A stretch of 9,053 nucleotides of DNA from Ardenticatenales bacterium (GTDB taxonomy: Bacteria > Chloroflexota > Anaerolineae > Promineifilales > UBA4811), in contig DAOUVM010000068.1 in assembly GCA_030667645.1 (NCBI GenBank), positions 1-9,053 on the forward strand. Reading direction: 5' to 3'. The notes beneath the pieces are model-generated. The model did not search any database. It saw only the letters and a program-made list of their open reading frames with translations, and was not told the DNA's origin. Positions 1-7,073 of the stretch are shown in pieces; positions within the stretch are counted from its first letter, which is position 1, and the number at the start of each line of letters is the position of its first letter. The position numbers and the translations under genes were made by a program.

Positions 1-1
1 C

Positions 2-247
2 GCCACCTATGCGGTCACTAGAGGGGAGTCTGTCCCCGGCACTACCTACAGCTACCTTGGCAAATCAGACAACGGTGCCCAATTCGGTGGCGTAGAGGGT
101 TACGCCTACAGGGAGATAGCTGATTCGCTCGAATGGTCCGGCCGAGTCCGCGGCAATGTGTATCTGGATCTCACCATGCGGGTGAGTTCGATTGGCGAGG
201 AGGAAGTGCATCTGATCGGAACTGCCACTGTCTGGATCTTTCCCTAG
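2..247 (+). CDS. C-terminal part of an unassigned protein, 5' end outside the window
   Basis: An open frame enters from the left edge and runs 81 codons to a TAG at 245-247. No start codon is needed, because the gene begins upstream of the window. The peptide starts ATYAVTRGESVPGTTYSYLG and ends GTATVWIFP. It alternates short polar and hydrophobic stretches and is rich in Gly, Thr, Val and Tyr, which suggests beta-strands; no transmembrane segment or catalytic motif is visible. The central part (GAQFGGVEGYAYR, then DSLEWSGRVRGNVYLDLTMRV) reads like a real conserved protein, with sensible codon use and no internal stop. It resembles uncharacterised protein tails I associate with Chloroflexota, but I cannot name the family or a function. 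It lies upstream of the CarD gene on the same strand and is separated from it by 248 bases that contain a promoter, so the two are probably separate transcription units. Confidence 0.7.
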   Translation, partial: ATYAVTRGESVPGTTYSYLGKSDNGAQFGGVEGYAYREIADSLEWSGRVRGNVYLDLTMRVSSIGEEEVHLIGTATVWIFP

Positions 248-281
248 CAGGGGGGCGTTGTCCGCCGCCGTGAAAAGAGAA

Positions 282-306
282 GTTGAGGCCTCTCGACGTC
301 GTTTTT
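282..306 (+). terminator. Weak intrinsic terminator candidate after the left-edge gene
   Basis: GTTGAG (282-287) can pair with CTCGAC (292-297) around a GCCT loop, with one G-T wobble. Four bases later there is a run of five T (302-306). The position, 35 bases after the stop of the left-edge gene and well before the next promoter, suits a terminator. The stem is short and the T-run is not directly attached, so support is modest. Confidence 0.3.
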
Positions 307-430
307 CGATGGTGGGGAGCGCCTGGGCTGTCTCCGAACTAGGGAGCCGGCGCTTGCTCATGGGCGTCCTGCCAAAGCGCAAAGGTCGGAGGTCCACCGA
401 GACAACTGGTGACATTGTGCCAGGTTCCGA

Positions 431-459
431 TTGACGTAAAGCCTTTCTCGGAATATAAT
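431..459 (+). promoter_or_regulatory. Sigma-A type promoter for the CarD-family gene
   Basis: TTGACG (431-436) and a perfect TATAAT (454-459) are separated by 17 bases, the optimal spacing for the housekeeping sigma factor. Transcription would start near 466, giving a leader of about 30 bases before the ATG at 496. The promoter lies downstream of any earlier in-frame start, such as the GTG at 409, and so supports translation from 496. Confidence 0.8.
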
Positions 460-495
460 CCTCTGGCAATTCAGATTCCGCTCACGAGGCAAAAA

Positions 496-1083
496 ATGTC
501 ATTTCAGTCAGGTGATCACGTTGTCTATCCAGGTTATGGTGCAGGAACGATCATCGCTATTGAGGATAGGGAATTCACGGGCACGACCACTCGCTACTAT
601 ATGCTGCAGATGGTAGCTGATGAGGGTGAATTCATGGTCCCCACCGACAACGCGGAATCCCTGGGAATTCGCGGAGTGGTGGAGCGAGAAGCTATTTGGG
701 GTGTGTTGGGAGCGTCGCCGGGGGGACTTCCGGATGATTATAAGGAGAGACAGGCTGGGATCTCACAACTGTTGTCTACCAGCCATGCGCTGTACATGAG
801 TCAGGGTGCGCGCGACCTGGCGCGCTTTGCGGGCTTTCGCCAGTTGACGGGAAGGGATGTTCAGTTGTATGAGGAACTGCAAACCCTTCTCGCCAGCGAA
901 CTCGCGCTGGCTGAAGATATCAGCCTGGAGGATGCTCGCGATCGATTGGCCCAGGCCCTGGCTGCTATCACGGAGGTGGCCGCGCTGGAAAAGGCTGAAC
1001 GAGATAGAATTGAACAGGAGAAGCTTGATCAAGAAGCTGCTGCTGCTGCTGCTGAGGCTCTAACTGGTTCGACCGCATCCTAG
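496..1083 (+). CDS. CarD/CdnL-family RNA polymerase-binding transcription regulator
   Basis: The protein has 195 residues. CarD-family proteins bind the beta subunit of RNA polymerase through an N-terminal Tudor-like domain and stabilise open promoter complexes, often at ribosomal RNA and growth-related promoters. The N-terminus shows the family pattern: F-x-x-GDHVVYPGYGAGTI near residues 3-18, then IE, a YYML strand, and FMVPTDN before SLGIRGV. Residues from about 65 to 160 are predicted mostly helical, as in the DNA-contacting half of the family. The end is a charged helix followed by six alanines and a short polar tail. The ATG at 496 is chosen over an upstream in-frame GTG (409) because GAGG at 486-489 is well spaced and the promoter lies between the two. 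The gene stands alone, 146 bases before hrcA, which has its own promoter. The family is clear; the precise regulon is not predictable. Confidence 0.88.
   Translation: MSFQSGDHVVYPGYGAGTIIAIEDREFTGTTTRYYMLQMVADEGEFMVPTDNAESLGIRGVVEREAIWGVLGASPGGLPDDYKERQAGISQLLSTSHALYMSQGARDLARFAGFRQLTGRDVQLYEELQTLLASELALAEDISLEDARDRLAQALAAITEVAALEKAERDRIEQEKLDQEAAAAAAEALTGSTAS
1036..1053 (+). repeat. Six tandem GCT triplets inside the CarD-family gene
   Basis: Six identical GCT codons in frame encode a six-alanine run near the C-terminus of the CarD-like protein. The exact repetition of one codon makes this a small microsatellite that could gain or lose alanines by replication slippage without shifting the frame. 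Confidence 0.9.
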
Positions 1084-1133
1084 ACCTGCCACGGGGCAAG
1101 CCAACCCTCGATGCCTTGCGCCGAGGCGGGTAT

Positions 1134-1162
1134 TTGACATCCCTTCCCCCTCATGGTATAGT
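1134..1162 (+). promoter_or_regulatory. Sigma-A type promoter of the hrcA-grpE-dnaK-dnaJ operon
   Basis: A perfect TTGACA (1134-1139) and TATAGT (1157-1162, one mismatch to consensus) are separated by 17 bases. Transcription should start near 1169, only a few bases before the inverted repeat at 1173-1211. A strong vegetative promoter with an operator at its start point is the standard design of HrcA-controlled heat-shock operons, in which induction comes from lifting repression and not from an alternative sigma factor. Confidence 0.85.
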
Positions 1163-1172
1163 GTCACGACAA

Positions 1173-1211
1173 GCCCTTTTGGCACTCTGATACGCAGAGT
1201 GCCAAAAGGGC
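1173..1211. promoter_or_regulatory. CIRCE operator (GC-rich variant, extended arms), HrcA binding site
   Basis: A perfect inverted repeat with two 15-base arms (1173-1187 and 1197-1211) surrounds a 9-base centre (1188-1196). Its core, TTGGCACTC-N9-GAGTGCCAA, matches the classical CIRCE TTAGCACTC-N9-GAGTGCTAA in length, spacing and symmetry. It differs by one base per arm, and the two differences are mutually compensating. The arms extend a further six paired bases outward (GCCCTT with AAGGGC). The site starts just after the predicted transcription start, so bound HrcA would block initiation or early elongation. In the mRNA the repeat would form a long hairpin that ends 7 bases before the hrcA ribosome-binding site. 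Confidence 0.93.
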
Positions 1212-1229
1212 GTAGGTTGAGGGCAAACC

Positions 1230-2288
1230 ATGCCAGATCTGTCACCTCGCCGGGAAACGATATTAGGTTTGGTGGTGCGTGAGTACACCGCCAATAGGAC
1301 TCCTGTTGGCTCCAAGTGGCTGGTCCAAAAATACGATCTCCAAATGAGCCCCGCAACCGTGCGGGCTGAATTGGCTGCCTTGGAAGAACTGGGACTATTG
1401 GGTCACCCGCATACCTCTGCTGGCCGCCTGCCGACCGAAGAGGGGTACCGATACTATGTCCAGCGGATAGTGGGCGAGCCCCGGCTGCCGTTGGATGAGC
1501 AGCGAACGATCCGCCACCAATTCCATCAAGCCCGATTGGACATTGACCAGTGGATGCAGTTGGCAGTAGCCATTTTGGCGCACAGCTCCCAGAGTGCGGC
1601 CGTTGTGACTGCACCCCACGCACGCCGGAGTCGCTTCAAGCACTTGGAGCTGATCTCCACCCAGGGACGACTTGTCCTGCTGGTGCTGGTGCTCGGGAGC
1701 GGGCAGGTTATGCAGCAGATGCTCACGCTGGCTCAACCCATGTCGCAGGAGGAACTCGGTCAGACGGCGGAACGCTTGAACAGCTCCTGCCAAGGGTTGA
1801 GCGCTCGCGAGATTGGGGTCACGCTTCGCAACCTGCCGCTGCTCGAACTGGAAGTCGGGTCATTTGTCCGGGAGATGATGACCCGCGCCGATGAGCGCGT
1901 CGCCAGCCGAATCTACAGCGGTGGACTGGGTCATCTTCTGAACTCGCCCGATTTGGATTCTGGGGATGCCATGCAGCGCGGAGTCCGGGTGTTGGAGGAG
2001 AGGGCGTTGCTGGAGGATGTTCTCTCTTGGGTACTGAGGGCGGCCGAGCCGGTTCCCTGCACGGGTGGCGGGAGCGTCAGGGTGCTCATCGGAGGCGAAG
2101 GGCGTTGGGAAGAGCTGAGAGACTGGAGCATGGTGTTGGCACACTATGGTCTGGCCGATCAGGCGGTGGGAGCGATGGGTGTGCTGGGTCCAACCCGGAT
2201 GCCCTACGGCCGGGCCATCTCTTCTGTTCGCTATGTAGCCGGGGTGTTGACCGGCTTGATGAACCAGGTATACGGCTTTGAGGGGTAG
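1230..2288 (+). CDS. hrcA: Heat-inducible transcription repressor HrcA
   Basis: The protein has 352 residues, normal for HrcA (about 340-360). HrcA is a dimeric repressor of chaperone operons that binds CIRCE DNA and needs chaperone activity to stay folded, so it senses unfolded protein. An N-terminal winged helix is visible at about residues 5-75, with SPATVRAELAALE (40-52) as the recognition region and the family signature HTSAGRLPTEEGYRYYV (61-77). A middle GAF-like section (about 105-235) follows. The C-terminal signature GVLGPTRMPYGRAI (317-330), followed by a helix, is intact. The ATG at 1230 is preceded by GAGGG (1219-1223) at good spacing. It is the first gene of the heat-shock operon, directly behind the promoter and the CIRCE, and so should repress itself and the genes that follow. 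No truncation or missing motif is seen. Confidence 0.96.
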   Translation: MPDLSPRRETILGLVVREYTANRTPVGSKWLVQKYDLQMSPATVRAELAALEELGLLGHPHTSAGRLPTEEGYRYYVQRIVGEPRLPLDEQRTIRHQFHQARLDIDQWMQLAVAILAHSSQSAAVVTAPHARRSRFKHLELISTQGRLVLLVLVLGSGQVMQQMLTLAQPMSQEELGQTAERLNSSCQGLSAREIGVTLRNLPLLELEVGSFVREMMTRADERVASRIYSGGLGHLLNSPDLDSGDAMQRGVRVLEERALLEDVLSWVLRAAEPVPCTGGGSVRVLIGGEGRWEELRDWSMVLAHYGLADQAVGAMGVLGPTRMPYGRAISSVRYVAGVLTGLMNQVYGFEG

Positions 2289-2359
2289 ACTAGCTATCGT
2301 GATTTTCATACGCCGATGCTGAGGCGGATCAACAAGCGCGCAATACGTGAGGTTCAGTA

Positions 2360-2935
2360 ATGTCTGACGAGACCAACGCAAACCAGAAGAACCGGACGAT
2401 CGAGGAGCAGGAGAAGGATGCCGGGGAGACCGCGCAGGCGGAGGCAGCGGAGGAATCTTTGCCGCTCAGCCCGGAAGAACACCTGGCGGAGGCTCAGGCT
2501 CAAGCTGAGGAATACCTGGATGGCTGGCAACGGTCCAGAGCCGAGTTGGCCAACTATAGGCGTCGCGTAGAGGCACACCGCGCTGAAATGGTGGTGACCG
2601 CGAACGCTGATTTGCTCACAAAGCTTCTGCCTGTTCTGGATGATCTGCAACTGGCTCTGGACAACTCCCCGCAGGATCAACCGCGCTGTCAAGATTGGGA
2701 CGAGTGGCGTGCGGGAGTAGCACTGGTTGCCCACAAGGTCGCAGGCGTGCTGGAGGCGGTGGGAGTTGTCCTGATCGACACGGAGGGGCAGGCTTTTGAC
2801 CCCCACCTGCATGAGGCCGTCTCCTTTGAGGAGCATCCTGACACCAAATCCGGTCAGATCATCGGTCACGTACGGCCGGGGTACATGTTGGGCGATAGAG
2901 TGCTCCGCGCATCTATGGTCCGCGTGGCTCAATAA
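2360..2935 (+). CDS. grpE: GrpE, nucleotide exchange factor of DnaK
   Basis: The protein has 191 residues, typical length. GrpE dimers open the nucleotide-binding domain of DnaK and release ADP, which allows substrate release, and they act as a thermosensor through their long helices. Residues 1-35 form a disordered, acidic, Glu/Ala/Gln-rich tail. A long coiled-coil helix runs from about 38 to 85 (EHLAEAQAQAEEYL, then RAELANYRRRVEAHRAEM). A helical bundle region follows to about 137. The C-terminal beta domain carries the family signature: GQAFDPHLHEAV (143-154) and GYMLGDRVLRASMVRVA (174-190). The ATG at 2360 has GAGG at 2349-2352. It lies 71 bases after hrcA, with no separate promoter that I can see, and 9 bases before dnaK, so the two are almost certainly co-translated from one mRNA. 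Confidence 0.96.
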   Translation: MSDETNANQKNRTIEEQEKDAGETAQAEAAEESLPLSPEEHLAEAQAQAEEYLDGWQRSRAELANYRRRVEAHRAEMVVTANADLLTKLLPVLDDLQLALDNSPQDQPRCQDWDEWRAGVALVAHKVAGVLEAVGVVLIDTEGQAFDPHLHEAVSFEEHPDTKSGQIIGHVRPGYMLGDRVLRASMVRVAQ

Positions 2936-2940
2936 GGAGG
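2934..2940 (+). promoter_or_regulatory. Strong ribosome-binding site that decides the GTG start of dnaK
   Basis: AAGGAGG, nearly the full anti-Shine-Dalgarno complement, overlaps the TAA stop of grpE (2933-2935) and sits four bases before the GTG at 2945. It explains why a GTG start can give high DnaK output and suggests that ribosomes ending grpE reinitiate directly on dnaK. Confidence 0.85.
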
Positions 2941-2944
2941 ATCC

Positions 2945-4834
2945 GTGGCAAAGATCATTGGCATAGACCTGGGAACAACCAACTCTGTTTGTGCGGTGAT
3001 GGAAGGCGGTGAGCCAACCGTCATTGCGAGTTCAGAGGGCGGCCGTTTGTTCCCCTCTGTCGTTGCTGTCAATCCGGCAACAGGGGAGCGAGTGACTGGC
3101 CAAGTCGCACGACGACAAGCGGTGGTGAATCCCCAGGACACGATCTACTCGGCAAAGCGGTTCATGGGCCGCAAGCACGATGACCCGGCGGTCCAGCGCT
3201 GCTGCAGGTTGGTTCCCTATGAGGTGCGCGAGGCGCCCAATGGTGATGTACGGCTAGTGCTGAATGACCGTGAATACTCTCCACCCGAGATATCTGCGAT
3301 GATTCTTCAGAAGATCAAGACGGATGCTGAGGCATACTTGGGCGAACCGGTCACACAGGCGGTCATTACCGTGCCGGCCTACTTTGATGACAATCAGCGT
3401 CAGGCCACCAAAGACGCCGGTCGGATTGCCGGGTTGGAGGTGCTGCGCATCATCAACGAACCGACTGCATCTTCGCTGGCCTATGGCATGGATGAGGTGG
3501 AGGATCATACTATCGCTGTGTACGACCTGGGAGGCGGCACTTTTGACATCTCTATCCTTACGGTGGGCGGCGGGCTCTTTGAGGTCGAGGCCACTAATGG
3601 AGACACGTTTCTGGGTGGCGACGACTTTGATCAGCGGGTGATTGACTGGGCAGCAGATGGATTTCAGCGCGAGCATGGCATTGACCTGCGGGACGATCGA
3701 CATTCACTCCAGCGCCTCAGGGAGGCGGCCGAAAAGGCGAGGATCGAGCTTTCCAGTGTTATGCAGACAGAGATCAACCTCCCGTTTATCACCGCTGACG
3801 CAAGTGGCCCCAGGCACCTACTCTTGTCTCTGACCCGGGCCAAGCTGGAACAACTGACGGATGATCTGATCGCGCGGACCATCGGGCCGTGTCGGCAAGC
3901 ACTCCAAGACGCCAATCTGGCAGCAGACGGAATTGATCAGGTGGTGTTGGTAGGCGGGATGACCCGGATGCCGGCTGTTCAGGATGCCGTGAGCCAGCTC
4001 TTTGGTAAGGATCCCTATAAAGGAGTCAACCCGGACGAGGTGGTGGCGATTGGCGCCGCCATTCAGGCCGGGGTGCTCAGCGGAGATGTGACCGACGTCG
4101 TTCTGACTGATGTGACGCCGCTGACATTGAGTATTGAGACATTGGGCGGCGTTGCCACCGCAATCATAGAGCGCAACACTCACATTCCCATCAAGCAGCA
4201 GCAGGTGTTCTCTACTGCCAGTGACATGCAGAAGAGTGTAGAGATCCACGTGGTACAAGGGGAACGCGCCATGGCGACCGATAACGAGAGTTTGGGCAAG
4301 TTCATTTTGGCTGGAATCCCACCAGGCCCACGGGGCGTCCCACAGATCGAAGTCGCGTTTGACATTGATGCTGATGGCATTCTCAACGTCGGCGCAAAGG
4401 ATCGCGCCACCGGCCGGGAGCAACAGATCACCATCCAACCGTCCAGTGGTCTGGACGATGAGCAGATCGAGCGCATGGTCAAGGATGCCGAACAGCACGC
4501 GACCGAAGATAGAGTGCGGAAAGAGGCAATCGCCGCCCGCAACCAGGCTGACTCGGCCATCTATTCGGCCGAACGAGCTCTCAGAGAGCACGAAGAACAG
4601 CTTTCCCAGACCAGCAAGGATGAGATTGAAGCGAGCATGACCGCTGCCAGAGAAGCGTTGGACGGTGATGACTTGACGGCTATCCAATCGGTGGCACAGG
4701 AGTTGCAGACCGCCGTCCAGGTTGCCTTGGCAAGCCTCCCGGAGCAGACTGCTGAGACCGATGAGGATGGGCAAGAGGATGCCGGAAACGGCGCGGATGA
4801 TGGGTTGGATGACGGTGAGCAGGGTCAGGAATGA
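2945..4834 (+). CDS. dnaK: Chaperone DnaK (Hsp70)
   Basis: The protein has 629 residues. It is the ATP-driven cytosolic chaperone that binds exposed hydrophobic segments and cycles with DnaJ and GrpE. The nucleotide-binding domain (about 1-383) has the phosphate-1 loop GIDLGTTNS (6-14), catalytic-region Lys71, IINEPTAS, the phosphate-2 loop DLGGGTFD (194-201) with Thr199, and VGGMTRMP (336-343). The interdomain linker follows (385-389), then a beta substrate-binding domain with FSTASDMQKSVEIHVVQGE, PPGPRGVPQIEV and ILNVGAKD. The helical lid is followed by an acidic Gly/Asp-rich tail (about 600-629). The start is GTG at 2945, set by AAGGAGG (2934-2940), which overlaps the grpE stop. Two oddities appear: the linker reads VVLTD where most DnaK have VLLLD, with PLTLS for PLSLG just after it, and the tail lacks the usual terminal VDA-E-F-E-E type motif. 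The identification itself is not in doubt. Confidence 0.97.
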   Translation: MAKIIGIDLGTTNSVCAVMEGGEPTVIASSEGGRLFPSVVAVNPATGERVTGQVARRQAVVNPQDTIYSAKRFMGRKHDDPAVQRCCRLVPYEVREAPNGDVRLVLNDREYSPPEISAMILQKIKTDAEAYLGEPVTQAVITVPAYFDDNQRQATKDAGRIAGLEVLRIINEPTASSLAYGMDEVEDHTIAVYDLGGGTFDISILTVGGGLFEVEATNGDTFLGGDDFDQRVIDWAADGFQREHGIDLRDDRHSLQRLREAAEKARIELSSVMQTEINLPFITADASGPRHLLLSLTRAKLEQLTDDLIARTIGPCRQALQDANLAADGIDQVVLVGGMTRMPAVQDAVSQLFGKDPYKGVNPDEVVAIGAAIQAGVLSGDVTDVVLTDVTPLTLSIETLGGVATAIIERNTHIPIKQQQVFSTASDMQKSVEIHVVQGERAMATDNESLGKFILAGIPPGPRGVPQIEVAFDIDADGILNVGAKDRATGREQQITIQPSSGLDDEQIERMVKDAEQHATEDRVRKEAIAARNQADSAIYSAERALREHEEQLSQTSKDEIEASMTAAREALDGDDLTAIQSVAQELQTAVQVALASLPEQTAETDEDGQEDAGNGADDGLDDGEQGQE

Positions 4835-4943
4835 CGCTGAGGAGAAGCGGGCAGCGGTCTGAACACACCACAACCCTGTGCTGGAGCGATGGGCTCCCGA
4901 GCCGGAGTGGGCGGCGCGCGGCTGGGAAGGTAGTCACCGGGCG

Positions 4944-6074
4944 ATGACGGAGAAGCGCGACTATTACGAGGTGTTGGGCGTCGCTCGCAGATCGGACGGC
5001 GCGGAAATCAAGGCATCGTACCGTGGACTGGCGCGCCAGTACCACCCGGACATTAACAAGAACCCGGATGCCGAGGAGAGATTCAAGGAGATCAACGAAG
5101 CGTACGAGATCCTGAGCAATGACCAGAAGCGGGCGGCGTATGATCGCTTTGGGCACGCCGGTGTGCAGGGAAACGCGGCCGGGGCTGGTGGCTTTGGTGG
5201 CTTTGGCGACATCTTTGAAGAGTTCTTTGGTGGAATGGCCGGCGCGCGTAGCGGGAGGCCGCGCGGGCCGGCGCGCGGTGATGACTTGCGGGTTGATATC
5301 TCGATTTCGTTCGATGAGGCGGTTTTCGGTACTGAGAAGGAAATCGAGGTCCCGCGGACCGAGACTTGTCACGATTGCCGGGGAAGTGGCGCCCAGCCGG
5401 GGACATCGCCGGTCGTCTGCAGCCAGTGCAAGGGAACGGGCGAAGTCCGTCGTGTGCAGCAATCCTTCCTGGGTTCCTTTGTCAGCATCGGCACTTGCCC
5501 TGGCTGCGGAGGAAGCGGTGAGACCATTTCGACTCGCTGCAGCACCTGCCAGGGCCAGAAGCGGGTTCAAACCAAGCGCCAGCTAAAGGTCAAGATCCCG
5601 GCCGGAGTGGACAATGAGACGCGCATCCGGCTGACGGGCGAGGGCGACGCCGGTGCGCGCGGGGGCCCGTCGGGCAATCTCTATGTTTTCGTTCGTGTTG
5701 AGGATCACCGGTTCTTTAAGAGGCGCGGGCAGGATATCATTTTGGATCTCGTCATCAATGTTGCTCAAGCGACGCTGGGTGATGAGGTCACCATCCCCAC
5801 AATCAACGGCGAGGAAAAGCTGCGAATTGCGCCTGGTACTCAGCCGGGGCATATCGTCCGCCTGCGTTCTCGGGGAGTGCCCCACCTGCGTCGGAGCGGC
5901 CGAGGTGACCAGATTGTGATCATTCAGGTCGCCATACCTGAGAGACTCACAGCGGAGCAAGAGCAGGCCTTTCAGCAACTGAGTCAGACGCTAAGCAAGG
6001 AGACCATTTCTGAGACGAAAGGAAAGGGGCTCTTTGACCACTTGAAGGACCTGAGAGAGGCATTGGGGTTGTGA
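4944..6074 (+). CDS. dnaJ: Chaperone DnaJ (type I Hsp40)
   Basis: The protein has 376 residues, the usual length for type I DnaJ, which delivers substrates to DnaK and stimulates its ATPase. The order of domains is complete. The J domain (about 4-69) begins KRDYYEVLGV and has the essential HPD at 34-36. A Gly/Phe-rich linker (about 73-108) includes GFGGFGDIFEEFFGGM. The zinc-binding region has four CxxC pairs (142/145, 159/162, 185/188, 199/202), and two C-terminal beta-sandwich substrate domains follow. All eight zinc cysteines are present. The fourth repeat reads CSTCQGQKRV, without the usual second glycine. The ATG at 4944 is chosen because homology begins there; an in-frame GTG at 4878 would add 22 residues with no ribosome-binding site. 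The ribosome-binding site at 4944 is itself weak (GGAAGG at 4925-4930 is far away). The gap after dnaK is 109 bases, with no promoter seen. Confidence 0.95.
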   Translation: MTEKRDYYEVLGVARRSDGAEIKASYRGLARQYHPDINKNPDAEERFKEINEAYEILSNDQKRAAYDRFGHAGVQGNAAGAGGFGGFGDIFEEFFGGMAGARSGRPRGPARGDDLRVDISISFDEAVFGTEKEIEVPRTETCHDCRGSGAQPGTSPVVCSQCKGTGEVRRVQQSFLGSFVSIGTCPGCGGSGETISTRCSTCQGQKRVQTKRQLKVKIPAGVDNETRIRLTGEGDAGARGGPSGNLYVFVRVEDHRFFKRRGQDIILDLVINVAQATLGDEVTIPTINGEEKLRIAPGTQPGHIVRLRSRGVPHLRRSGRGDQIVIIQVAIPERLTAEQEQAFQQLSQTLSKETISETKGKGLFDHLKDLREALGL

Positions 6075-6131
6075 AAAAGTGACCCGGGCTTGCAGAATCG
6101 GCCGCGGGAGGGATGAGCGACGCGGGGGCAC

Positions 6132-7043
6132 ATGAACTGGATCAGGGTCAGCGTGCTCGTGGATGGAGAGGCGGCCGAGGGGGTGGCCGATGTGTTGCGT
6201 CCCTTTGCCTACGGCGGGGTCTCGTTGGAGCAGGATGGGCTCGAATCCGGCGCCAATCAGGACTGGTCAATTCTGGATGATCACATCACGGTATCTATCT
6301 ATCTGCCGGCTCGGGATGATACCCCGGCAAAGCGGAGAAGGATCGAGGAGGCATTGTGGCACCTCGGGCAGTGCTACCCGATTCCCTCACCAACCTTTGC
6401 CATCATCGCCGAAGAGGACTGGGCCAACGCGTGGAAACAACACTATTGCTCGTTTCGTGTTGGGCAACGGATTCTGGTTTGCCCCGCCTGGGAAGAACCC
6501 GATGTCCACACCGGCGATATCCTACTCCTGATGGACCCTGGTATGGCCTTTGGCACCGGGCTGCATCCTTCCACCCGGATGTGCCTAGAGGCGGTGGAAG
6601 AGTTGGTTCGGCCGGGAATGAGCGTACTCGACCTGGGAACCGGTTCGGGGATTCTCGCCATCGCGGCTGCCCGTCTGGCTGCCAGTCCGATTCTAGCCTT
6701 GGACACTGACCGAGTTGCTGTCCAAGCTGCCCGCCAGAACTGCGCCCGCAACGGGGTCGACGAGGGGATTCAAGTCAGGCAGGGTTCACTGGCCGACCTT
6801 CAACTTGACGGGCAATGGGATTTGGCTTTGGTCAACATCCTGGCGCCAGCAATCCTGCAGTTGCTTGAGGATGGATTGGGGAGTCAGATGCGGCCGGGAG
6901 GGCTCTTGGTCCTCTCGGGCATCATTGAGGAGCAGGTCCCCAAAATCCTCCATGCCTTGAGGCAACAGGATATCGCGCTGGTCAAACGGGTTCAGATGAA
7001 GGATTGGGTGACGCTGTGGGGGCAGCGGCCGGCAGTGGAATAG
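6132..7043 (+). CDS. prmA: Ribosomal protein L11 methyltransferase PrmA
   Basis: The protein has 303 residues, close to the family's usual 290-315. PrmA uses S-adenosylmethionine to trimethylate amino groups of ribosomal protein L11. The N-terminal substrate-recognition domain (about 1-75) begins NWIRVSVLVDGEAAEGVADV. After a linker, the class I methyltransferase domain shows the family motif MDPGMAFGTGLHPSTRMCLE (134-153) and the cofactor-binding VLDLGTGSGILAIAAARL (165-182). An acidic residue at the end of the second strand (DTDR) follows, then the catalytic-loop VNILAPAI (234-241) and GGLLVLSGII. The gene starts 57 bases after dnaJ on the same strand and probably ends the heat-shock operon. 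The dnaJ-prmA linkage is also seen in Firmicutes. The ribosome-binding site is poor (a G-run at 6124-6128), so translation may be low compared with the chaperones. Confidence 0.94.
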   Translation: MNWIRVSVLVDGEAAEGVADVLRPFAYGGVSLEQDGLESGANQDWSILDDHITVSIYLPARDDTPAKRRRIEEALWHLGQCYPIPSPTFAIIAEEDWANAWKQHYCSFRVGQRILVCPAWEEPDVHTGDILLLMDPGMAFGTGLHPSTRMCLEAVEELVRPGMSVLDLGTGSGILAIAAARLAASPILALDTDRVAVQAARQNCARNGVDEGIQVRQGSLADLQLDGQWDLALVNILAPAILQLLEDGLGSQMRPGGLLVLSGIIEEQVPKILHALRQQDIALVKRVQMKDWVTLWGQRPAVE

Positions 7044-7073
7044 CACGCACTGACTCTCAAGATGACATGGACA

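Noticed and set aside
65..469. Minus-strand open frame of 134 codons
   Set aside because: It lies opposite the left-edge coding frame and across the CarD promoter. Its composition (Arg/Ser/Pro-rich, no motif) is that of an antisense shadow.
409..495. N-terminal extension of the CarD-family protein from GTG at 409
   Set aside because: A near-perfect promoter (431-459) lies inside the extension, and the CarD homology begins just after the ATG at 496, which has its own ribosome-binding site.
3818..4873. Long (351-codon) open frame antisense to dnaK
   Set aside because: Long antisense frames opposite Hsp70 genes are a familiar by-product of codon bias. It has no recognisable domain and covers the dnaK coding strand.
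4889..4933. 14-codon reading frame in the dnaK-dnaJ gap as a possible leader peptide
   Set aside because: The ribosome-binding site is too close, and there is no associated terminator or antiterminator structure. It is too short to distinguish from chance.
4878..4943. 22-residue upstream extension of DnaJ from GTG at 4878
   Set aside because: The extension has no ribosome-binding site, and DnaJ homology starts at the ATG at 4944.
4680..5570. 296-codon open frame antisense to the dnaK end and dnaJ
   Set aside because: It is low-complexity, Arg/Ala/Pro-rich and antisense to well-conserved DnaJ domains. I see no ribosome-binding or family evidence for it.
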